Made by a program: the position numbers and the translations under genes
Source of the DNA: Caryophanales bacterium UBA3835
Lineage (GTDB): Bacteria > Bacillota_I > Bacilli_A > RFN20 > CAG-826
Reading direction: 5' to 3'
Assembly (NCBI GenBank): GCA_002392945.1
Contig: DGHZ01000057.1
Span: forward strand, 1 to 28,608
Length of the DNA: 28,608 bases
In this document: in pieces, positions 17,508 to 23,573 of the stretch
How the letters are laid out: each line of letters opens with the position of its first letter
Position numbering within the stretch: the first letter of the stretch is position 1
The notes under the pieces: generated by a model
Databases searched by the model: none
Told to the model about the DNA's origin: nothing
Seen by the model: the letters and a program-made list of their open reading frames with translations, nothing else

Positions 17508-18488
17508 TTATTGCGTTTTAAATTTTATTAAAAATAACTCAAAACCATAATTGCGGTCCACAAGACCGCTTTTTATGTCCAAGTCTAATTGATATAAATC
17601 ATCTAAAGTATTTTTAATAGCTTTATCGCTAATCATTGGTAAAAGTTTAGAAAGAACATAGACTCTACCAGGTTTAATTTTTAATTCATTAGCAATATCT
17701 TCTTTAGGCATTCTCTTTTTCACTAAATAGCTAATTTGTGATAATAATCTAAATTGATTACCTAATTGCGCGATTAGAGTTGGAGATTGAATGTTCTTCA
17801 CTTGTAAATCACGGAACAGGCTAATAGCCTCAGCGTTTTTATTGTCCACTAATAAATTAAAAATTAAGAAAGCATTATCTTCTAAAGGCTTATTAATCAT
17901 TAAGATTACATCTTTATAACGGATATGGTCGGTATATAAAGTTAGAATCTGAACACTATTTTGAAATAAAGCGACATCTCCAGAAGTTCTTTCTGCTAAC
18001 TCCATAACCGCATCACGGTCAATAACAATTTCATGCTTAGCTAAATAAGCCTTAACATATTCATTCCATCCTTTTTCATCTGGATCAACAATTTGCACCA
18101 CTTTAGCTTTTTCTTTTAAAGCTTTAAATAATTCACTTTTTTCATCGACAGAAGAACTACATACTGAAAGTATGAAACAAGCGTCTTGGTCTAAAGCATT
18201 GTTATTGATATAACTAGATAATTCATCATAGTTTTGATCTGATTCAATTTTATTTTTTGGTTTTGGTTTTAAAAGAAAATAACAATTTTCTAAAGAGACC
18301 ACTTTCTTTTCATAACCTAAAGACACATATTTACATTCATCAACCGCATCTTGAACTAAAGCGTTATGTCCATCTAACTTAATAAAATTAAGTTCGTCTG
18401 GTTTTTCTTCGCCTAGAAAAGTTTCCCCAATCTTACGAATTTGGGATTTAATTGTGGGAGATTGATTACCATAAACTAAATAAATCAT
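17508..18488 (-). CDS. holA: DNA polymerase III subunit delta
   Basis: 326 residues. The N-terminus MIYLVYGNQSP and the later ACFILSVCSSSVDEKSELFKALK and helical C-terminal domain (LFLIKF at the end) fit the delta clamp-loader subunit, which opens the beta clamp during loading onto primed DNA. Order comEA-comEC-holA-rpsT matches that of Firmicutes. A perfect TATAAT stands 8 bases before the ATG and no Shine-Dalgarno is present, so a leaderless message is predicted. The gene also follows comEC by 32 bases and could be reached by read-through. Confidence 0.95.
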   Translation of the reverse strand: MIYLVYGNQSPTIKSQIRKIGETFLGEEKPDELNFIKLDGHNALVQDAVDECKYVSLGYEKKVVSLENCYFLLKPKPKNKIESDQNYDELSSYINNNALDQDACFILSVCSSSVDEKSELFKALKEKAKVVQIVDPDEKGWNEYVKAYLAKHEIVIDRDAVMELAERTSGDVALFQNSVQILTLYTDHIRYKDVILMINKPLEDNAFLIFNLLVDNKNAEAISLFRDLQVKNIQSPTLIAQLGNQFRLLSQISYLVKKRMPKEDIANELKIKPGRVYVLSKLLPMISDKAIKNTLDDLYQLDLDIKSGLVDRNYGFELFLIKFKTQ

Positions 18489-18496
18489 CGCTTATT

Positions 18497-18527
18497 ATTA
18501 TAACTTATTTGTCAGTTTCACTAGCAA
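18497..18527 (-). promoter_or_regulatory. holA promoter, predicted leaderless
   Basis: Perfect TATAAT at 18497-18502, eight bases before the ATG. The nearest -35-like hexamer is TTGCTA at 18522-18527 with a long 19-base spacer, overlapping the comEC stop. Confidence 0.4.
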
Positions 18528-20524
18528 TAAGTTATTGTTCCTTCTAAATCTGTTCTTCTGATTTGTACTTTATATCTAGTTAAAATAGCTAGTACATCAC
18601 TATGAGGGTGGCCATATCTATTTTTCTTGCCGCACGATATCACTCCTACATTAGGAGATAAATATTTTATAAAAGCCTCACTACTAGATGTATTTGAGCC
18701 ATGATGCCCAACTTTTAAAATATCACAAGGTATTGAGGTATGATCTTTCATAATTTGCGTTTCTATTTTTTTAGGAGCGTCCCCCATTATTAGATAGTTA
18801 TATTCTTTGCTTTTAAATCCGATAACTAGCGAACTATCATTTTCATCTTTCCATAAATCAGGATACACATTGTAATTAGTTAAAGTTATGCCACCAATAG
18901 ATATAGGAAAAGATTTATAATCTTTTTCATAACGTTTCACTGTAAAGTTCTTAATTAAAGAATCCACTCCCCCTGAATGGTCAAAATCATCATGAGTGGT
19001 GATTAATAAATCAATATCGTAAATCTGATGTTTTTTAAAAAATGGAATAAGACTTTCTTTAGCGATATCCATATTCTTTTGTCCACCAGTATCAATTAAT
19101 ATCGATGTATCTTTTCTTCTAATTAAAGTCGCATCTCCTTGACCTACATTGATAAAGAATACTTGGTCATTAAATAAAGCATTAAGAGGAACAAAATAGG
19201 ATAGATTAAGAACTAGAAATAAAGCACTACTTCCATAAATCAAAGGTTTAAATCTAAGCGATAAATAATAAACAACAATAAAAAACAATACTTCAAATAA
19301 AATAACAGTTAGCTTATTCATTTCAATTCCATAAATCGTGATATTGATTTTAGAAAAGAAGTTAATAGCGTCTGACAAGAAATCTCCATACCCATTTATA
19401 AAGCTATAAATTGGAATATGGGTAATTGAAAGTAAAGATAAGAAATAATATAAAATGAAAAACGGCGATAAGATAATGTGATAAATAAATGAGAACAAAG
19501 AGACTTCATTATAAAAGGCTAACGCAAAAGGAATAAATTCAAATAAAACAAGGCCGCTAATAATAAGCTTTTGTTTAAAAGGCTTATATCCTTTAAAGGA
19601 GTTTCTAAAGAAAAGTACGCTAATAGGAATTAAATAAGTCAATAAGAATCCGTCTTGATAAGCATAAAAAGGATTAATAATTAAGAAGAATATTCCAGAA
19701 AAAGATATTAATTCTAAATAAGTATATCTCTTCTTTAATAGATGATTATTAATCCACCTTAATACTTTTAAAAAGACAAATTTAATAACTACAAACCGCG
19801 GATAAGACAAGATAAAAGTAGGCATCAATAAGCCAATTAAAACTAAGTCCTTATATTTATCTTTTTTAATAAATCTAGATACGCAAAAAGCCAAAAATGA
19901 ATATAGAATCGATAAATAGAATCCACTATTAGATAAAAGCCTATTTAAGTGTAAAGACTTCATCTCACTATAAACGTCTTCATCACTCCCCATAGAGAAA
20001 AGAAACGATCCTATTAAAGCTTTCGCATTGCTAGAAAAATGTGACAAAAATTCCTTCTTAAAAGAAAAGATGCGTAAAGGATTAGAAAATTTAACCTCAA
20101 TTGAACTGGGATACATCTGGGAATATACCCCTTTATTATTGAGGTATTCTTGAAAATTGAAACTCGATTCAATGCTCTCAAAATCCAAGGGAACTTTATT
20201 GCCTTTAATTACTAAGATATCGCCTATTTCAAAAGGATGTTCTTTTTCATAGATATATAGTTTTTCAAATGTGGAATTAAAGATGAAATAGTTTTCTTTA
20301 ACTTCTTCTACTATTCCACGATATTCACTTTTATCAAATTGGGGCCGTATAAACGACAAACCGACCCCAATCAAGCAAGATATCATCCCGGCGATAAATA
20401 TCTTCTTATTGAAGCGATAAAAGGCAAAAGCTAAGACAATGACTAATTCTATTATTCCTAAGATTAATGAGGCTCTAACATTGATGCCAAGATATAGAAG
20501 AACAAATAGAACTAATAAACTCAC
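18521..20524 (-). CDS. comEC: ComEC/Rec2-family DNA-uptake channel with metallo-beta-lactamase domain
   Basis: 667 residues, somewhat shorter than the usual 700-800. Membrane helices at about 2-60, then an OB-like domain (about 65-145), a polytopic competence region (about 190-445) and a C-terminal metallo-beta-lactamase domain (about 455-667) with VGQGDA, HDDFDH (511-516) and GHHGSN. It would carry single-stranded DNA across the membrane during transformation; the MBL domain may degrade the second strand. The family motif around HLLAISGLH is degenerate here (RLLSNSGFY, 195-203), with the His replaced by Tyr. The start is GTG, overlapping the comEA stop (GTGA), so translation is coupled. Confidence 0.92.
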   Translation of the reverse strand: MSLLVLFVLLYLGINVRASLILGIIELVIVLAFAFYRFNKKIFIAGMISCLIGVGLSFIRPQFDKSEYRGIVEEVKENYFIFNSTFEKLYIYEKEHPFEIGDILVIKGNKVPLDFESIESSFNFQEYLNNKGVYSQMYPSSIEVKFSNPLRIFSFKKEFLSHFSSNAKALIGSFLFSMGSDEDVYSEMKSLHLNRLLSNSGFYLSILYSFLAFCVSRFIKKDKYKDLVLIGLLMPTFILSYPRFVVIKFVFLKVLRWINNHLLKKRYTYLELISFSGIFFLIINPFYAYQDGFLLTYLIPISVLFFRNSFKGYKPFKQKLIISGLVLFEFIPFALAFYNEVSLFSFIYHIILSPFFILYYFLSLLSITHIPIYSFINGYGDFLSDAINFFSKINITIYGIEMNKLTVILFEVLFFIVVYYLSLRFKPLIYGSSALFLVLNLSYFVPLNALFNDQVFFINVGQGDATLIRRKDTSILIDTGGQKNMDIAKESLIPFFKKHQIYDIDLLITTHDDFDHSGGVDSLIKNFTVKRYEKDYKSFPISIGGITLTNYNVYPDLWKDENDSSLVIGFKSKEYNYLIMGDAPKKIETQIMKDHTSIPCDILKVGHHGSNTSSSEAFIKYLSPNVGVISCGKKNRYGHPHSDVLAILTRYKVQIRRTDLEGTITYC

Positions 20525-21051
20525 GCGTGAAGAATAACGTAGTTACGAACTTTACGGTAAGTTGCATTACCTATTCCATATACTTCCATGAGTTCCTCTA
20601 ATGTAGCAAAAATACCATTAGTTTCACGATAAGTAACAATAGAATTGGCTAAAGTAGAAGTAATACCACTAACAGTAGTTAAAGTTTCTGCATCATCAAT
20701 GTTGATATTAACTTTAGTAACTTCACTAGCGCTACAAACATCACTAGTGTCATATCTAGAAGCAATATAATAAGTCATTCCTTTAGTTAAAAGGGCTTCT
20801 TCATAATATGCTCTAGAATCAGCGTTGACGGTTGTACCACCAGCAGTTGTGATTAAATCAAGCATGGTACTACCCTCTTTCATGGTGAAATTGCCAGTCT
20901 TATAAACCTCGCCTTCAATTGCGACAGTAAAAGTATTTGCAACCTCGGTTACTGTCCCAGCAGTATCGGCTTGCATCTTTGGGTCAATGATTACAAATGC
21001 GGCAATGACGGCGATTGTCACAACGATGACCCCAATTAGGATTTTAAACAT
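20521..21051 (-). CDS. comEA: ComEA-family DNA receptor
   Basis: 176 residues. An N-terminal membrane anchor (about 3-22) is followed by an SLBB-like segment (VAIEGEVYKTGNF, about 47-72) and a C-terminal pair of helix-hairpin-helix motifs (VNINIDDAETLTTVSGITSTLANSIVTYR and LMEVYGIGNATYRKVRNYV). It binds double-stranded DNA at the cell surface and passes it to ComEC, the next gene, with which it overlaps by 4 bases. The first HhH has GIT rather than the usual GIG. The AGGAGG ribosome binding site is 11 bases before the ATG and lies inside the 3' arm of the greA terminator hairpin. Confidence 0.93.
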   Translation of the reverse strand: MFKILIGVIVVTIAVIAAFVIIDPKMQADTAGTVTEVANTFTVAIEGEVYKTGNFTMKEGSTMLDLITTAGGTTVNADSRAYYEEALLTKGMTYYIASRYDTSDVCSASEVTKVNINIDDAETLTTVSGITSTLANSIVTYRETNGIFATLEELMEVYGIGNATYRKVRNYVILHA

Positions 21052-21057
21052 AAAATT

Positions 21058-21093
21058 AAAAACCTCCTACACTTTATACAGACGGAGGTTTTT
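21058..21093 (-). terminator. greA terminator hairpin that contains the comEA ribosome binding site
   Basis: Minus strand: AAAAACCTCC (21084-21093), a 16-base loop, and GGAGGTTTTT (21058-21067), a perfect 10-bp stem ending in T5 followed by AATTTT. The GGAGG of the 3' arm is the only Shine-Dalgarno for comEA. A TATAAA inside the loop could serve as a weak -10, giving a comEA transcript without the 5' arm. Confidence 0.75.
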
Positions 21094-21117
21094 CGATTTT
21101 TTGTGAAAAAAATTTTT

Positions 21118-21600
21118 TTAGGCGCCTATTTTTATTACTTCTACTTTGTAGACTTTTTTTGGTCCTTTTACGTCAACAACGTCGCCAACCACTTTTCCAA
21201 TTAAGGCTTCACCTAATGGGGAAGCGTTAGAAATCTTGTTATTGAATGGATCGCTTTCAACAGTACCAACAATCATGTATTTGCCTTCTTTTCCGGTTTC
21301 AACAAATTTAATAGTAACGGTTGAACCAAGAGCGACTTTGTTACCGCTTTTCTTGGATTTAGCTTCATCGTCAATGATTTCAGCGTTAGAGAGAATATTT
21401 TCAATCTCTTTAATACGTCCTTCAACTTCAGCTTGTCTATTTCTTGCTGCGTCATAGTCAGCGTTTTCACTTAAGTCACCTTGCGCACGAGCTTCAGTTA
21501 ATTGTCTTTTAACTTCTTCTCTGGTGTTATCAATTAATTCACGAAGTTCTCTTTCAAGTTCTTCTTTACCAGCTTTTGTTAAGATTACTTTATCTGCCAT
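21118..21600 (-). CDS. greA: Transcript cleavage factor GreA
   Basis: 160 residues, typical of GreA. The N-terminal coiled coil (about 1-75, with GKEELERELREL and ARAQGDLSENADYDAARNRQ, the acidic tip) inserts in the RNA polymerase secondary channel and promotes cleavage of backtracked RNA. The C-terminal FKBP-like domain ends the protein (NASPLGEALIGKVVGD). It has its own promoter, AAGAGG before the ATG, and a terminator after the stop, so it is likely monocistronic with some read-through into comEA. Confidence 0.98.
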   Translation of the reverse strand: MADKVILTKAGKEELERELRELIDNTREEVKRQLTEARAQGDLSENADYDAARNRQAEVEGRIKEIENILSNAEIIDDEAKSKKSGNKVALGSTVTIKFVETGKEGKYMIVGTVESDPFNNKISNASPLGEALIGKVVGDVVDVKGPKKVYKVEVIKIGA

Positions 21601-21631
21601 TGTTAATACCTCTTAAATTCAGTCAAGCGTT

Positions 21632-21661
21632 ATTATAGCAATAACGAGTTATATATTCCAA
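21632..21661 (-). promoter_or_regulatory. greA promoter
   Basis: TTGGAA (21656-21661), an 18-base spacer ending TGC (an extended -10 element) and a perfect TATAAT (21632-21637). Confidence 0.65.
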
Positions 21662-21692
21662 GATTTTTTCCAAAATATATATAAGTGGTTCA

Positions 21693-21708
21693 AATAGATT
21701 AATCTATT
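21693..21708. promoter_or_regulatory. 16-bp perfect palindrome, candidate operator of the CHR transporter operon
   Basis: AATAGATTAATCTATT equals its own reverse complement over all 16 bases. It covers the place where the -35 box of the chrA promoter should be, with the -10 nine bases downstream. It is AT-rich (2 G/C pairs), so it is more likely a protein site than an RNA hairpin. Confidence 0.45.
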
Positions 21709-21717
21709 GGTTTCGTA

Positions 21718-21723
21718 TATAAT
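21718..21723 (+). promoter_or_regulatory. -10 box of the CHR transporter pair, predicted leaderless
   Basis: Perfect TATAAT nine bases before the ATG at 21733, with no Shine-Dalgarno and no clear -35 box. Confidence 0.5.
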
Positions 21724-21732
21724 AAGTCAGGT

Positions 21733-22323
21733 ATGAAGAAGGACAGTTACCTATTTAAGCTATTAATCTTATTCTTAACTTTCATGAAAATTGGAGTCTT
21801 CACCTTTGGTGGAGGCTACGCGATGATCCCAATTATTGAAGAAGAAGTCACCAAAAAAAGAAAATGGATTAGTGAAATAGAAATTATGGATATTCTCGCT
21901 ATTAGCGAATCTACTCCAGGACCAATTGCAGTCAATACCGCAACCTATGTTGGCTATAAAGTAGCAGGTGTTACTGGAGGAATAATTGCTACTATCGGCT
22001 TAGCGATTCCATCTTTTGTCATTATTTTTGTTATTTCCTTCTTCTATCAAGACTTTATGAAGTGGCCAGTAATTGATGCAATGTTTAAAGGCTTAAAAGT
22101 TGGAGTCATTATTCTTTTATTCTCAGCTGTTATTAGACTTAAAAAGGGCGTAAAGGTCAACCTCATAAGCATTCTTTTATTTGTTATTGCTTTAAGCTTA
22201 ATGCTAGTCTTCTCATTTATTGATACTGGCTTTAAATATCTATCTTTATCCCTAATTTTATTAGGAATAATTACTGGAATTGTCTTAACTTTAATCGCTA
22301 ACAAAAAGGAGAGAAAAGAATGA
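21733..22323 (+). CDS. Chromate transporter (CHR) family protein, first half-size subunit
   Basis: 196 residues, the size of one CHR domain. Motifs FGGGYAMIPIIEEEV (near 27) and ESTPGPIAVNTATYVGY (near 60) are family signatures. Several hydrophobic helices follow, then a basic C-terminus (NKKERKE). Short CHR proteins occur as adjacent pairs (for example ywrA/ywrB in Bacillus subtilis) that form one transporter, with chromate/sulfate-like anions as the known substrates; real substrate here is unknown. The next gene overlaps it by 4 bases (ATGA). The start is fixed by the usual MKK...LFLTFMKIG N-terminus. Probably leaderless. Confidence 0.92.
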   Translation: MKKDSYLFKLLILFLTFMKIGVFTFGGGYAMIPIIEEEVTKKRKWISEIEIMDILAISESTPGPIAVNTATYVGYKVAGVTGGIIATIGLAIPSFVIIFVISFFYQDFMKWPVIDAMFKGLKVGVIILLFSAVIRLKKGVKVNLISILLFVIALSLMLVFSFIDTGFKYLSLSLILLGIITGIVLTLIANKKERKE

Positions 22324-22895
22324 TTTTCTTTGAGTTATTCTATACCTTCTTTCTAATCGGCTTATTCACCTTTGGTGGAGGCTATGCGATGATTCCAATG
22401 ATTCAAGAACAAGTCGTTTCCAAAGGTTGGATTACTGAATCTAATTTAACTGACTTTATTGCCGTTAGTGAAGCCACTCCTGGACCATTCGCCATTAATA
22501 TTTCCACATTTGTTGGTAACTCAGTCGGTGGAACTTTTGGAGCAGTATGTGCCACTATCGGGGTAATTCTTCCATCTATTATCATTATCCTAATCATCGC
22601 CATGATCATGAAAAAATTCATGAAGAATAAATATGTTCAAGGGGCATTAAACGGAGTCAGACCAATTGTTTTAGCACTTATTTTATCAACAGCATTACTG
22701 TTATTAATTAAAGTTATCTTCTTTAAAAGCAACTCTTTTAATGGAGAATGGGAATTTGATATCAGAAGTTTCGCCCTCCTTATTATTCTTTCTGGCATGC
22801 TCTTTATTTATAAGAAAGTCAGAAAGAAAAGCCTAGGAGCAATCAAGCTACTAGGCCTATCAGCGTTACTAGGAATAATTATCTTTACCGTTTAG
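22320..22895 (+). CDS. Chromate transporter (CHR) family protein, second half-size subunit
   Basis: 191 residues. Same family as the preceding gene: FGGGYAMIPMIQEQV and EATPGPFAINISTFVGN. The two form the split pair expected to assemble with opposite membrane orientation. AAAAAGGAGAGAAAAGA upstream is a good ribosome binding site inside the first gene. It converges on the DUF1292 gene with a 4-base overlap of the stop regions, and its last 60 bases carry the terminator of the opposing operon. Confidence 0.92.
   Translation: MIFFELFYTFFLIGLFTFGGGYAMIPMIQEQVVSKGWITESNLTDFIAVSEATPGPFAINISTFVGNSVGGTFGAVCATIGVILPSIIIILIIAMIMKKFMKNKYVQGALNGVRPIVLALILSTALLLLIKVIFFKSNSFNGEWEFDIRSFALLIILSGMLFIYKKVRKKSLGAIKLLGLSALLGIIIFTV
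22821..22856 (-). terminator. Terminator of alaS-ruvX-DUF1292, embedded in the opposing CHR gene
   Basis: Minus strand: GCCTAG-T-AGC, a 6-base loop, GCT-C-CTAGGC (22831-22856; 9 pairs around one mismatch), followed by TTTTCTTTCT. It lies 35 bases beyond the DUF1292 stop, wholly inside the 3' coding part of the second CHR gene. Confidence 0.65.
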
Positions 22896-23146
22896 TCGGT
22901 CGCGTTTTCATCCATAAAGGCATTAAAGACTTCTTCCACTTCTTCATATTCTTCGTCAGATTCGATTTCGAATAATTCGCCTTTGTCGTTATATTCCATA
23001 CAAATTACGTCTTCTGGAGTTTCCTTATTATATAAGAAGACGTATTTTTTCTTCCTTTCATCATGTTCGTAGGTGAAAAGAATTTCCATTAAATGTTCAT
23101 TGCCTTCTTCGTCACGAATAGTTATTTGTTTTTCATCTTCAATCAT
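22892..23146 (-). CDS. DUF1292 family protein (YrzB-like)
   Basis: 84 residues, very acidic, with the DUF1292 pattern: ITIRDEEGNEHLMEILFTYEHDERKKKYVFLY, then VICMEYNDKGELFEIESDEEYEEVEEVF. Function unknown; cytoplasmic. It sits 4 bases after ruvX, in the same order as alaS-yrzL-yrrK-yrzB in Bacillus subtilis, which supports the call. The ribosome binding site AAAGGAAGATGAAGTA lies in the ruvX end. Confidence 0.93.
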   Translation of the reverse strand: MIEDEKQITIRDEEGNEHLMEILFTYEHDERKKKYVFLYNKETPEDVICMEYNDKGELFEIESDEEYEEVEEVFNAFMDENATD

Positions 23147-23150
23147 TACT

Positions 23151-23573
23151 TCATCTTCCTTTCATTTTTAAAAAGAAATCTAATATTTCACAGGCTGCGA
23201 TTCGATCAACGGCACCTTTTCTTTGTTGACCTGATACATTTAATTGATTAAGTGTTTTATGGGCAGAGACAGTAGTTAAACGCTCATCCACTAATTCAAT
23301 TTTCAAAGTTGGATCTTCTTTTAAGAGGTCTTCTTTAAATTTCTTAGAGGAATCCGCTCTAAAACCTTGAGAACCATCCATATTAATTGGTAAACCAATT
23401 ACTAAATTTTTAATACCGGTTTTTTCCACTAACTTATGGACATAATCGCGAGCCTGAGAATAGGCTTCTTTAGGAAACCTAAATGTCTCTACTCCATGGA
23501 CAAATCCTAAGACGTCACTAGTAGCAACACCTAAAGTTGTTGTTCCTAAATCTAGTCCAATATATTTTTCCAT
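23151..23573 (-). CDS. ruvX: Holliday junction resolvase-like protein RuvX/YqgF (16S pre-rRNA nuclease)
   Basis: 140 residues, RNase H fold. GLDLGTTTLGVA carries the first catalytic Asp; VIGLPINMDGSQG and VDERLTTVSA (the catalytic Glu region) and AVDRIAACEILDFFL (the last Asp) follow. In Escherichia coli YqgF trims the 5' end of 16S rRNA. The start codon overlaps the alaS stop by one base (TAATG). Confidence 0.95.
   Translation of the reverse strand: MEKYIGLDLGTTTLGVATSDVLGFVHGVETFRFPKEAYSQARDYVHKLVEKTGIKNLVIGLPINMDGSQGFRADSSKKFKEDLLKEDPTLKIELVDERLTTVSAHKTLNQLNVSGQQRKGAVDRIAACEILDFFLKMKGR

Noticed and set aside
17497..17512. AATAAG-TATT-CTTATT inverted repeat over the rpsT and holA stop codons as a bidirectional terminator
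   Set aside because: Only one G-C pair in six and no proper T-run. It may be chance in AT-rich sequence; evidence is too thin to call.
22047..22304. 85-codon minus-strand frame opposite the first CHR gene
   Set aside because: Antisense shadow of an intact gene with family motifs; no start context.
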